64,000 nt of DNA, from positions 14,804 through 78,803 of the forward strand of contig CAYQUO010000015.1 in NCBI GenBank assembly GCA_964420835.1, given 5' to 3'. The translations under genes were made by a program, and so were the position numbers. Origin of the DNA: CAYQUO01 sp964420835. Its GTDB lineage: Bacteria > Chloroflexota > Anaerolineae > Anaerolineales > Anaerolineaceae. This document shows positions 34,486 to 43,945 of this stretch, piece after piece. Under the pieces are notes generated by a model. That model made no database searches. It worked only from the letters and a program-made list of their open reading frames with translations, and was not told the DNA's origin. Position 1 is the first letter of the stretch. Every line of letters starts with the position of its first letter.

Positions 34486-35714
34486 TCTCCCTGGCGGAAT
34501 TTGTTTTTAATCATATCAATAAGCAGCCATTCAAGTTCTCCGGAACGGATTTCCCGGTTATATGAGCGTTCAATTACTCGTCGTCCTGCTCTTCCCATTT
34601 CCATCCCTGTTTCAGGATGTTCCATAATTTTTAATACAGCTGCTGCCAATTCATCTGCCCGACCGGGATGAATGAAAATGCCGGCTTTATTGTTCTCCAC
34701 AACCTGCCTGATTACACCATCGATGGCAAGAATGACCGGGCGTCCGGCAGCCATGTAATCAAAGACCTTGTTTGGGTATGTCGTTTTAAATGGTTCAATG
34801 GGCTTCAGGATGGCAATACAAGCATCGGCAGCCGCCAGAGCGGCTCCCATTTGTCTCTTGGGGATGGAGGGCAGGAAAAGCAAGTTGTGCAAACCCATTT
34901 TTTCCGCTAATTGTCGTAATGCTGGTTTTTCCTTGCCATCTCCCAGTAACACAAATTGAATCTCAGGCTTAACTTTTAGCAAATTTGCAGCCTCAAGGAT
35001 TATCCCAAGGTCATTGGAGAGGCCATGTGCGCCGGCATACATAGCAAGGAATTTCCCTTCCAGGCCATGAGCCTTGCGAAATTCAGTTCCATGGTTATCC
35101 GGATCGAACATGTCCTGATCTGCCCCATTAGGGATAAGCTCGACCCGCGTCGCTCCCTCCTGTTTCACATGGTCTATAAAACCGGGAGAGTTGACCAGAA
35201 CACAATCCGCGTGGCGATAAAGAAATTTCTCAAGCCACAAGGACGCCGATATTAGGAGCGGGTTTTTCAAAACCCCAACTGCAATCGCGAAGGCAGGCCA
35301 CAGGTCGCGAACCTCAAAAAGAAAGGGTTTTCGTTTCACTCTTGAAACCAAGCAGGCGGAAAAACCCTGAAACAAAGGCGGAGAAGTACCCCACACAATG
35401 TCAACATTTTTAACTCTGAGAGCGTTAAAGAACGAAGTGATTGAAAAAACAACAAAACCAACCAGGCGCTTGTAGAAACTTCGATGTATCCCGGGAAGGG
35501 AGTATGACCGAATGACCTCAAGATTATGGTCTGAAGGCCCCTTTTTATTAAACCCATTATTTGTATTTGATTCTCCCGTTAAATAGCTGACAGGAGATGT
35601 GATCACGGTGACCTTGTGACCTTTTTCGGAGAGGTACCGGGACATTTCCTCATGCCGTGTTCCACCGGCTTCGTCAAGTGCGGTATATGCCTGGTGGATT
35701 AACAGAACATGCAT
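34473..35714 (-). CDS. glycosyltransferase, GT4 family
   Basis: A 413-residue GT-B enzyme that adds a sugar from a nucleotide donor during surface polysaccharide assembly. The N-terminal acceptor domain (Glycosyltransf_4-like) has AGGTRHEEMSRYLSEKGHKVTVIT near residue 16. The C-terminal GT4 domain has LAMYAGAHGLSNDLGIILEA, LLGDGKEKPALRQLA, and YPNKVFDYMAAGRPVILA with the donor-binding Glu-type region replaced by Asp (KVFDYMA). It is the last main gene of the minus-strand arm, 26 bp after the heparinase-like gene. WcaI/WbuB-like proteins look similar; the sugar is unknown. Confidence 0.9.
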   Translation of the reverse strand: MHVLLIHQAYTALDEAGGTRHEEMSRYLSEKGHKVTVITSPVSYLTGESNTNNGFNKKGPSDHNLEVIRSYSLPGIHRSFYKRLVGFVVFSITSFFNALRVKNVDIVWGTSPPLFQGFSACLVSRVKRKPFLFEVRDLWPAFAIAVGVLKNPLLISASLWLEKFLYRHADCVLVNSPGFIDHVKQEGATRVELIPNGADQDMFDPDNHGTEFRKAHGLEGKFLAMYAGAHGLSNDLGIILEAANLLKVKPEIQFVLLGDGKEKPALRQLAEKMGLHNLLFLPSIPKRQMGAALAAADACIAILKPIEPFKTTYPNKVFDYMAAGRPVILAIDGVIRQVVENNKAGIFIHPGRADELAAAVLKIMEHPETGMEMGRAGRRVIERSYNREIRSGELEWLLIDMIKNKFRQGECKD

Positions 35715-35740
35715 TGATAATTATCCATAATGCAAAGAGA

Positions 35741-37678
35741 TCATCGAGCTGCGAATTTTTGAAAGTGAAAGATGGTTATAAATTGCATGGGTGCATCCCC
35801 TGTTGCATGGAGGGAAAACGATAACCTTGGAGTCAACTCATTATATGTACTGGAGTGCCAGCCTAAGAGTGGGAATTCTTCCGGGGTTATCAGGGATTTT
35901 CCGGCTCGCACCAACTGAACAAAACTTCCTTTTGCAGATGTGCTGATCTGAACGGTCGCATGGTAATATCCATTTTTCAGGGTTAATATAGTGTCCTGAA
36001 GTATCCATTGCCAGTCCGGAAGCAGCCATTGAATGGAAGCATCAATAATTTGCCGGTGATTGCGTAATGGGGTTAGTCTATCATAGATGACAATCTGCGC
36101 ATTATCTTCCATGTGCAGTGTCCTTTGGTGGTTGATGCCAACCTTGTGATAGCCAGTATGGCAAGCCCCAAGTGTATGTTCATCCAATAGAGAAGGGATA
36201 TATTCCCCTCTTGCTAAGTGGACCCAACGAAAACGCCCCATCCTTTTCATTTGGTCTTGATGGTTAATTTCCACCGTATTATGTACTCTTGTGAAAACCA
36301 GCCCATTCTTCCACGGCGGTGCTGCCGTATACCGAAATGTTCCAGGGTCACTGGCGAAATTAATCCCATCCCACCAGATGTCCACATGAAGTTGATCGGC
36401 ATGAGCAGGATGGGCAGGGTAGGATGCAACCCTCATTGAAGACCAGAGGTTTTTTTTGCCCCGCCGGGGGCAAAGTGGATTGATATAGATTTTTTGCTTT
36501 GTTTGCAAGGTTGTTACGGGCAACCCAAGCCAAAGGCTCAACTCATCCCATGGTCCGGGTGGAAAGAAAGGTTTCCCGAGGAACATTCGTGAGGCTGCCT
36601 GTCCGACAGGTCGGTAATCTTCAAGGGGACAGGAGGATAACGGGAGTATGTTTGAGCCGTCTTGGTGTCCAAGGTTGGGAGTACGACCGGACACCGGGTC
36701 GACCTGCCCAAGCAGCCATTCTGTAGCCAGGGTAAGTTTCCGCTCTGCTGTCGAGGAGAAAATCCATTTTGGGGCTTGTTGCGCACATCCTGCAAGTAAA
36801 GCCAGGTGGAGCATTAATCGGTGATAGTTTGTGCTTTGCTGGATATAACATCCATCTGGATGGATTTGGCCTGCCAAGGCCTGGTTAAAAACCCCCCATC
36901 CTAACGATTTCCACCGGTTTCCAGAAGGACAATTTCTTAGGAAAACTCCTGAGATATATAGACCAAGCGCTTCACTGAGCAAATGATTATTATTTTGAGC
37001 ATGAGCATACCATAACGTGGTAGGTATTCGCCTGGCATGATCGATGATTGAGGAAGTCAGGGCAGCCATCCTCTGCGGGGTCGACGAAGGTGCTTCCCTG
37101 AAACCATGGGCAGCAAAAATGATCGCCATGCCCCGAATGGCAACTTCCTGCGAAGAAATCCAGTTTGGGCCAAGATTATACGGGTTTGCCTGGGAAAAAA
37201 GCTCAAAGTAATCCCAAAAGACTTCCGGGTAACGATTATTGCCTGTAACAACATATGCCCGCACGAGATCATACGCCCATCCAAAGCGGGCAGGTTCCCA
37301 GGTCAGTTTTAGGTCAAAAGATGGATCGTCATCCTCATAGCAGGTCCAGTGTTGTATCTTGGTCTCCGGATCTAATTTCAATGAAACAGCCTCACCTCCA
37401 AAAGGCTTAAAAGTACCCTGGCAGATCTGATCTGCCGATTTTTGAAGGTTATCTGCTCCTTCGCCAATTACATCAATTAGCGCATCGGCCTTGGGAACAT
37501 GAATAAAAAATTCAGGTTGAAAATCGACCTTGCTGGGGTCGGTTGGTTTCGGAGGAGTGAGCAAACGTGCCAAGCCGGAGGTCAATAACATTTGATATGC
37601 GGCGTAATTAAGCATTGAAGGGAGGCCGGTTTCCCGAGCAAATTGGAGGAAATCAGTCAACCGTTGAGTGCTTGGCAT
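35741..37678 (-). CDS. heparinase II/III-family polysaccharide lyase-like protein
   Basis: A 645-residue protein with an alpha-helical toroid N-domain (about 100-370) and a beta-sandwich C-domain (about 400-640). Key landmarks are NNNHLLSEALGLYISG near residue 228, where lyases carry the catalytic Asn and His, a Tyr-rich INYH-like site (STNYHRLMLHLALLAG), and DQLHVDIWWDGINFASDPGTF opening the sandwich. No signal peptide is visible, so it may be cytoplasmic. Relatives are common in bacterial EPS and O-antigen loci next to the fused dehydrogenase found here, where their biochemical role is unclear. Spacing to neighbours is 25-26 bp. Confidence 0.85.
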   Translation of the reverse strand: MPSTQRLTDFLQFARETGLPSMLNYAAYQMLLTSGLARLLTPPKPTDPSKVDFQPEFFIHVPKADALIDVIGEGADNLQKSADQICQGTFKPFGGEAVSLKLDPETKIQHWTCYEDDDPSFDLKLTWEPARFGWAYDLVRAYVVTGNNRYPEVFWDYFELFSQANPYNLGPNWISSQEVAIRGMAIIFAAHGFREAPSSTPQRMAALTSSIIDHARRIPTTLWYAHAQNNNHLLSEALGLYISGVFLRNCPSGNRWKSLGWGVFNQALAGQIHPDGCYIQQSTNYHRLMLHLALLAGCAQQAPKWIFSSTAERKLTLATEWLLGQVDPVSGRTPNLGHQDGSNILPLSSCPLEDYRPVGQAASRMFLGKPFFPPGPWDELSLWLGLPVTTLQTKQKIYINPLCPRRGKKNLWSSMRVASYPAHPAHADQLHVDIWWDGINFASDPGTFRYTAAPPWKNGLVFTRVHNTVEINHQDQMKRMGRFRWVHLARGEYIPSLLDEHTLGACHTGYHKVGINHQRTLHMEDNAQIVIYDRLTPLRNHRQIIDASIQWLLPDWQWILQDTILTLKNGYYHATVQISTSAKGSFVQLVRAGKSLITPEEFPLLGWHSSTYNELTPRLSFSLHATGDAPMQFITIFHFQKFAAR

Positions 37679-37703
37679 GAACTATCCCGAACAATTGAAA
37701 ATA

Positions 37704-39869
37704 TTATCCAACCGGAATGATGGATTCATACCCGCCTGTTTGCAGGGATTTCGCGCCAACAATTGAAGCATTTGCCACAGCCCATAGATCAGTATACGGA
37801 ATGGGAGGTGGGCCGCCACCCTGAACAGCCCGCAGGAAAAACTCCCAGGCTTTTTTGTGCCCTTTATCCAGACGGAACCTTGACCGTATGACTTTAATAT
37901 TCCTGCCGGTTGCCAGGGTGAGAATCCGGAAATCATCAAGAATTGCTGTTTTGCCACCCCCATAAACTTCCACCTTTTCCTTGGGGATAAGTTCGGATCC
38001 ATTTGCCAGGTAATCCAGGATGCCGATGGAATCATCTGAAAAGGTAAAGGTTAATGTCGCATTGTCTCCATGGTAACGTTTAAAGTCAGGCAACAAGTTT
38101 CCCCTAACAGCCACGGGAATTGAACCTGTCAAGAAGGTCATGAAATCGATGAAATGGCAGCCTTCGCCAATGATTCGGCCACCTCCTTGGAGAGGGTCGT
38201 GCAGCCAATGGTTGTCTGGAAGGTATCCAGCATTCACACGGTAATGAACAATTAACGGTTCAGTTCGATCCTGGAAAAAAGATTTCAAATTCATGCCCAT
38301 TGGAGAGAACCTGCGATTAAAACCTGCCATGAGAATGGGCCTTCCATCCCTACTGGTTGTTTTAACCAGGTCAATCAATTCCTGATGGCTGATCGCCAGC
38401 GGCTTTTCACAAAATACGTGTTTTCCTGCCTCTAGGGATGCCAGTATCTGTCGTGAATGATGTTGATGCCGTGTGAGGATGGCGACAATGCTGATGCCCG
38501 GGTCATTGTAGATCTGGTTCTCATCCGAGGTGGCAGAATGGAAGCGAAATTTCCTGGCCAGATGAGATGCATTCATTCCGTTGGCCGACGCGATCATTTT
38601 CAACTTAACACCACCCACTTTCCGTACAACCGGTAGAAAGACAGACGATGCATAGTTACCCGCTCCCAAAACCCCCAACACAGGTTTGTCGCAGGATTCC
38701 TGAAAAGAATTCGGTGTTAATGAATATGAAACCGTTGACCGGACTTCAACATCCTCCGGGTAGGTTAATAACACACCAAGAAATGGTTCGTTCTTACCAC
38801 CTGTAATTAACTCGTATGCCTTTTCAGCATTTTCAATTGGGAACCGATGGGAAATGAGTGGCTGCAAGTCAATCCTTTTACTCGCAACCAGTTCCAGGAA
38901 GGATTCCATGTTCCTGTTTTCCGTCCAACGGACATAACCAGGAGGGTAATCAACCCCATTCAATTCATACGATGGGTCATAACGGCCTGGGCCATAAGAT
39001 CGTGATACGATGAATTTCAATTCCTTCTCATAGTAGGTCTTCCGGGGGATTGAGAAACCGACCGCACCAAGTGCTACAATGGTTGCCCTGTCTCTGGCAA
39101 GATACCCTGCCAACTCTACCGGGTCATTTGAAGGGGTATCCGCACAGATAAGCACAACGTCAAAACCCATGCCGCCTGTAACGCCCGGTGCGATTTTCTC
39201 AATATTTGCGCGATCAGCCGCGTTTATGCCGGTTTTTTCCGCCAGATGAACACGGGCGGGGTCGGTATCCGTTCCCAGGACCTGACATCCGGCAGCCCTG
39301 GCAATACTTGCAGACAACTGTCCCAACAACCCAAGGCCAATAACAAGCACATTCTCACCGACCTGGGGCGTTCCCAGGCGAAATCCCTGCATTGCCACCG
39401 CACCCAGCGTGGTGAAAGCTCCTTCTTCAAAGGATACATCAGAGGGCAGTTTAACGATTAGATTTTTTGGGACAAGAATATATTCAGCGTGGTTGGCGAA
39501 ACCGCCGCCGCCACAAGCGACCCTTTCTCCCGGGTGGAAACCCTCCATACCTTCACCAAGGTCTGTGATAATGCCAGAAGCCGAATAGCCTAAAGCAAGC
39601 GGCTGGTCCAGGCGGTTAATTGCTGCCTGGACCGTGGTAAATAATCCTTCCTTGTGAGCTTTATTGATCACCTGACGGACCAAGTCCGGCCTGGATCGGG
39701 CTTTTCCAAGCAGGTTCTTCTCTGCGAATTCAACAACCATTCTTTCGGTTCCTGGTGAAACCAGGGATACAGAGGTTCTAATGAGAGCCATGCCAGGCCT
39801 AGGAACTGGGACAGGGACATCAGCCAGGGTGGTTTTCCCATCCCGCAAATTTTGAAGAAGTTGTTTCAT
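37704..39869 (-). CDS. fusion of zinc-type alcohol dehydrogenase and Gfo/Idh/MocA oxidoreductase
   Basis: A 721-residue two-enzyme fusion. Residues about 1-355 are an MDR/alcohol dehydrogenase-like domain (ALGYSASGIITDLG, GERVACGGGGFANHAEY, Rossmann VLVIGLGLLGQLSA). Residues about 380-720 are a Gfo/Idh/MocA domain (LGVLGAGNYASSVFLP Rossmann motif, then HVFCEKPLA with the typical Lys and GEGCHFIDFMTFLTG). ATG at 39867-39869 has GGAGG upstream; the nine-residue longer frame is rejected. It is the first gene of the minus-strand EPS arm, divergent from the O-antigen-ligase-like gene at 40038. It probably makes or modifies a nucleotide sugar, but the reaction is unknown. Confidence 0.87.
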   Translation of the reverse strand: MKQLLQNLRDGKTTLADVPVPVPRPGMALIRTSVSLVSPGTERMVVEFAEKNLLGKARSRPDLVRQVINKAHKEGLFTTVQAAINRLDQPLALGYSASGIITDLGEGMEGFHPGERVACGGGGFANHAEYILVPKNLIVKLPSDVSFEEGAFTTLGAVAMQGFRLGTPQVGENVLVIGLGLLGQLSASIARAAGCQVLGTDTDPARVHLAEKTGINAADRANIEKIAPGVTGGMGFDVVLICADTPSNDPVELAGYLARDRATIVALGAVGFSIPRKTYYEKELKFIVSRSYGPGRYDPSYELNGVDYPPGYVRWTENRNMESFLELVASKRIDLQPLISHRFPIENAEKAYELITGGKNEPFLGVLLTYPEDVEVRSTVSYSLTPNSFQESCDKPVLGVLGAGNYASSVFLPVVRKVGGVKLKMIASANGMNASHLARKFRFHSATSDENQIYNDPGISIVAILTRHQHHSRQILASLEAGKHVFCEKPLAISHQELIDLVKTTSRDGRPILMAGFNRRFSPMGMNLKSFFQDRTEPLIVHYRVNAGYLPDNHWLHDPLQGGGRIIGEGCHFIDFMTFLTGSIPVAVRGNLLPDFKRYHGDNATLTFTFSDDSIGILDYLANGSELIPKEKVEVYGGGKTAILDDFRILTLATGRNIKVIRSRFRLDKGHKKAWEFFLRAVQGGGPPPIPYTDLWAVANASIVGAKSLQTGGYESIIPVG

Positions 39870-40037
39870 CCAGAAAATCCTCCTCTGAGAGGTCAATCTG
39901 ATTATATTCTACAAACCCATTCCCCACGATACTCCCTTGCTTATCTGTAAATAGAGGTAGCAACTGCATACTGTATAATCTTTTAGAAAGGTAAGGCAAA
40001 TTTAGGCATCACATTTGTAACGGATGATTGTGCCATT

Positions 40038-42356
40038 ATGAAAAAGATCCCGACAAATTTGGATTTTCGATACCTTGTCCGAGAGTCTTTTCTGATCTTG
40101 ACGGGAAGTTATCTGCTCTTCTTTGCGAGCACCCATAATGGTCTTGTCCAGCCGGTGACTTTAATGATTACTGCAATGTTATTAACAGTATCGGCCATTG
40201 CCTGGCTGTGTTCCAGGAAATGGGGACCAACGCCGCTCGGAATTCCGCTCCTGGTATTTTTTCTGGTACTGTCATTTACCTCTTTCTTTTCCATTGATCC
40301 AAGGAGGTCATTCGCCGAGGTATGGCTGATCGGAATTTCAATTTACCTTTATGCAGCAACAGGGGAATTGGTGAGAAGGGGATGGCCTCGGGAACTCATT
40401 ATCAAGGTTCTTCTGGTACTTGGAGCGATATTCATGGGATTGGCATGGGGGGAAGTGATTCGATGGCATATGCATTGGCATGCTGCCACAGGGACGTGGA
40501 TCCCATCAACAAGTTACCGGTTGCCCCTGCCCAACTTCTACAGTGTTATTTTGAACATTATGCTGATGATGGCCATAACAATTATGATTACCGAAAAAAC
40601 AGTTTTCGGGAGGATGGTCCTGGCGATATGGTGTATATCGGCTTTGGGACTCATTTTCTTTACATCCTCTCGAGGAGGCTGGCTGGGAACTGCTGCCGGG
40701 TTGCTGTGCATTGGTGTTTGGCTTGTCCACAAGTATAAACAGAAATTGTTAGATTGCACAAAATATCTCGTGCATCATAAATGGTTCACCGTCATTGGAG
40801 GTATTGGAAGTCTTATTGTTTTATCTGGAATGGCTATTGTCATATATAGACAGGCAGTTCATCCGACTCATTCTGATTTGATGAGCGCTCGGGGCGACCT
40901 CTGGCTACCTGCCTGGCAGGCGTTCCTGCGGTCACCCTGGGTCGGCGAAGGTATCTACACATTTGTCAGCCATTATGTCCAATACCATTCTGTTCCTCCC
41001 GGAACGATTTATGTTTATGCACATAGTATTTATCTTGATCTATTAAGTGGTAGCGGTATCCTGGGTTTAATGTCTTATTTCTGGCTGTTCATTTCCGCTT
41101 TGGTGGTATTAAAAAATAAACTAAAAATATCGACTTCTCCTAATAATTACATTGGAGCGCTCGCATCCATGCTGGCATTTTCTGTTCACGGTATCTTTGA
41201 TAGCGTTCACCACTCAATTCCAACCAGTCTATGGATGATGGCCATTCTGGTGGGGGCGGTTCTGGGAGAAAGTTCAAGCCAAAAAAGGAGGATCATTTTT
41301 CCGGTAGGTTTATTAATAGGGTTATTGGTAACCATTGCAGGATGGATCAATCTATGGATGATCTTGCCGATGCATAAGGGAGTTCAAGAAGCCACGAGCG
41401 GCAATTTGCAGGAGGCAAGGATGAATCTTTATCTTGCCATAGAACGGGATCCACAAATGGCAATAACCTACCAGCAGCAGGGTATGGTTCTCAGTCAACT
41501 TGCCGAAGAAGGCATTGAGGGCGCTCTGGATGAAGCGATTGGAATGTTTCAAAAGGCAATTTTGTTGGACCCTTATTGGCCCCTAAACCATGCCAATCTT
41601 GGTGCGCTCCTCAGGGAGGCGGGCAGGCTCTCAGAAGCTGAACAAGAACTGGTTGTCGCCTGCCAGGCTGCTCCTGATGCTGCCGTTTTTTACCTTAATC
41701 TGGGCCAAGTGCAGGAGATGATGGGAAAGAAACGGGAGGCTATGATTAGCAATCATAAAACATTGGAATTGGAACCTGGATGGACAGACGCTTATTATTG
41801 GAGAGAATCAGATTTTAGAAAAGAATTCAACACCAGATGGAAAAAAGAAAATCCTTCCAGAAGGGTAACAATTGAGGATTTGATAAATCACGTCGAAGCG
41901 ACCAAAGGGAGAGCAGCACCACTCATAGCCCTGGCAGAGCGCCACCTCAAGAATGGTGAGATTTTTACTGCTGACAAGCTGCTGGCACAAGCCGGATTAC
42001 AACATTTTTCCAATTATGAAGAAAAGCTTGAATATTTCTGGCTGTTGGCTAAATCCGCTTCCTTAAAAGGGGAATATCCCGGGGCAATTATCAACGGGCA
42101 GGTTGCGGTTGATGGGTTTCTTAACCAGGGCATGTATGGACCGGGCTCAGAAGATAAATCCGTTTACTCCCAACTGATGTTCAGGCGCCCGCAAATGAAA
42201 ATGGAACTTGTTCCCCAATTCACATTAGTATTATTAAATGATTTATGGGGAACTCGTTTGGCTGAACTTTGTGGCTGGTATCTTGATCAAGGGCTGTCAG
42301 AACAATATGTTAAATGTAGAAAAATCCTGCGGTCCAATATTCCGGATATTCAATGA
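40038..42356 (+). CDS. O-antigen ligase/polymerase-like membrane protein with TPR tail
   Basis: A 772-residue protein. Residues about 10-440 hold ten or more hydrophobic helices, with the Wzy_C region around 290-350 (GDLWLPAWQAFLRSPWVGEGIYTFVSHY, then HAHS-like YAHSIYLDLLSGSGILGL). The remainder (about 450-772) is soluble with TPR-like helices (AIERDPQMAITYQQQGMVL, AILLDPYWPLNHANLGALLREAGRLSEAEQEL). Such proteins polymerise or ligate lipid-linked glycans outside the membrane. It opens the plus-strand EPS arm; a TATAAT at 39974-39979 lies upstream. It is one of three ligase-like genes in the locus. Confidence 0.85.
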   Translation: MKKIPTNLDFRYLVRESFLILTGSYLLFFASTHNGLVQPVTLMITAMLLTVSAIAWLCSRKWGPTPLGIPLLVFFLVLSFTSFFSIDPRRSFAEVWLIGISIYLYAATGELVRRGWPRELIIKVLLVLGAIFMGLAWGEVIRWHMHWHAATGTWIPSTSYRLPLPNFYSVILNIMLMMAITIMITEKTVFGRMVLAIWCISALGLIFFTSSRGGWLGTAAGLLCIGVWLVHKYKQKLLDCTKYLVHHKWFTVIGGIGSLIVLSGMAIVIYRQAVHPTHSDLMSARGDLWLPAWQAFLRSPWVGEGIYTFVSHYVQYHSVPPGTIYVYAHSIYLDLLSGSGILGLMSYFWLFISALVVLKNKLKISTSPNNYIGALASMLAFSVHGIFDSVHHSIPTSLWMMAILVGAVLGESSSQKRRIIFPVGLLIGLLVTIAGWINLWMILPMHKGVQEATSGNLQEARMNLYLAIERDPQMAITYQQQGMVLSQLAEEGIEGALDEAIGMFQKAILLDPYWPLNHANLGALLREAGRLSEAEQELVVACQAAPDAAVFYLNLGQVQEMMGKKREAMISNHKTLELEPGWTDAYYWRESDFRKEFNTRWKKENPSRRVTIEDLINHVEATKGRAAPLIALAERHLKNGEIFTADKLLAQAGLQHFSNYEEKLEYFWLLAKSASLKGEYPGAIINGQVAVDGFLNQGMYGPGSEDKSVYSQLMFRRPQMKMELVPQFTLVLLNDLWGTRLAELCGWYLDQGLSEQYVKCRKILRSNIPDIQ

Positions 42357-42442
42357 ATTAAGGAAGTGAAATACGTTTCATTTGTAAATGGGTGCCATGA
42401 CTCTTGTGGAAAAATGTTAAGGTTTGCAATAAGTAAATATAT

Positions 42443-43942
42443 ATGGGAAAGAATCAAGATGTGATTAATCGGTTGGCCATTGGTGCCGGCCAAGGTTTGG
42501 CAGGTACGGTTGTCGGTAGAATCCTTGGCGTATTAACTGGAGTGTTCGCGGCACGAATCCTGGGGCCTGCAGTGTATGGTTTGTATTCAATTGGTTGGAC
42601 ATTATTGAGATTTCTCTCCCTTCTGTTCCCATTGGGCATGGATCGGGCATTGCTGAAATTTGCCCCGCCTTTTTGGGGGAGGGATGCAGGCAGACTTAAA
42701 GGTATCCTTTTGCAGGGAATATATTTGGCACTTATTTCAGGGACAATTTTCGGCTTAGGGTTATTTTTCCTATCACCATGGCTTGCCGTTGACGTATACA
42801 AGAAATTCGAATTAAGAACCATTTTCCGGTTGTTTTCCATGGCATTTCCGCTCATAAGTCTCTTAATTGTGGCGTCGGCTGCAACCCGGGTCACGCAGCG
42901 GGTGAAAATTTCTGTTCTGGTTCAGGATATTGGGCAACCCCTTATGGGACTGACCTTGATGCTATTCTTTTATTTCATGGGGATGAAGATTAATGGGGTT
43001 ATTTTCTCTGAGATCATTTCTTTCTTCCTTGCATCCATCTTAATCCTTTATTTATTACGAATGGTGTTTCCTGAAACCGTACATACCAAGCCAATTTATG
43101 ATCATTCAATCCCCAATATCTTAAAATATTCTGTGCCTGCAGCACTGGGTGGAGCGTTCTCGGTTTATATTTTTTGGATTGACAGGATCCTGGTCGGCTT
43201 ATTTCGACCCTCCTTTGAGAATGGGATCTATATGGCTGTTTCTCAAATCTCAACAATTTTCCTGGTCATATCATCCGGGATAAATATGATCGTGGTCCCA
43301 ATTTTTTCCGACCTGTTCAGCAAACAGGATTTTTATGGACTGGAAGAGATCTACCGTGTCAGTACGAAATGGGGAATTTATATTGGGGTGCCTGTCCTAA
43401 TTGTTCTTTTCATCAGTCCGATGGAAACACTCTCACTGGTTTTTGGAAATTCCTATTCACAGGGCGGTGATTTATTAATCCTTTTAACCCTTGGTCAAGC
43501 CGTCAACCTATTTACCGGTTCCGGAAATCCGCTTTTAATGATGACGGGGAATCAAAAATTTTTATTCCAATTATCAACAATCATCCTGATTGTTGACATC
43601 CTAATCAATTTCTATCTGATCCCAATTTATGGCACGATGGGGGCTGCATTCAGCACGACGATCAGTCTGTCAGCCCTGAACTTGATATCGTTATTCTGGA
43701 TAAAACAAAAATTGGGATTGTGGCCCTACGATAGGAGATACTTCAAGGGCATTATTGCCATTATTGGAACAATCCTGACAGTCCTGACCGTACGATCCAT
43801 TTTTTCGGGGGTTGGAGGTTATCGTGTGATATTCGCAGCCGCTGGGGCGTTTGTATCCTTCATATTAATATTGCACTTGCAAAAGTTGGATCAAGAAGAT
43901 ATGCAATTCCTTTTTGCCATTCGTACGAAGTTGCTCAAATGA
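42443..43942 (+). CDS. oligosaccharide flippase (Wzx-like, polysaccharide_synt family)
   Basis: A 499-residue MOP-superfamily protein with about 14 hydrophobic segments, starting with GAGQGLAGTVVGRILGVLTGVFAARILGP, the family's N-terminal signature. It moves undecaprenyl-linked repeat units across the membrane. The C-terminal polysaccharide_synt_C region (AVNLFTGSGNPLLMMTGNQ near 350) is present. It is followed by the frameshifted ligase gene after 3 bp, so the two are coupled. Confidence 0.9.
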   Translation: MGKNQDVINRLAIGAGQGLAGTVVGRILGVLTGVFAARILGPAVYGLYSIGWTLLRFLSLLFPLGMDRALLKFAPPFWGRDAGRLKGILLQGIYLALISGTIFGLGLFFLSPWLAVDVYKKFELRTIFRLFSMAFPLISLLIVASAATRVTQRVKISVLVQDIGQPLMGLTLMLFFYFMGMKINGVIFSEIISFFLASILILYLLRMVFPETVHTKPIYDHSIPNILKYSVPAALGGAFSVYIFWIDRILVGLFRPSFENGIYMAVSQISTIFLVISSGINMIVVPIFSDLFSKQDFYGLEEIYRVSTKWGIYIGVPVLIVLFISPMETLSLVFGNSYSQGGDLLILLTLGQAVNLFTGSGNPLLMMTGNQKFLFQLSTIILIVDILINFYLIPIYGTMGAAFSTTISLSALNLISLFWIKQKLGLWPYDRRYFKGIIAIIGTILTVLTVRSIFSGVGGYRVIFAAAGAFVSFILILHLQKLDQEDMQFLFAIRTKLLK

Positions 43943-43945
43943 TTC

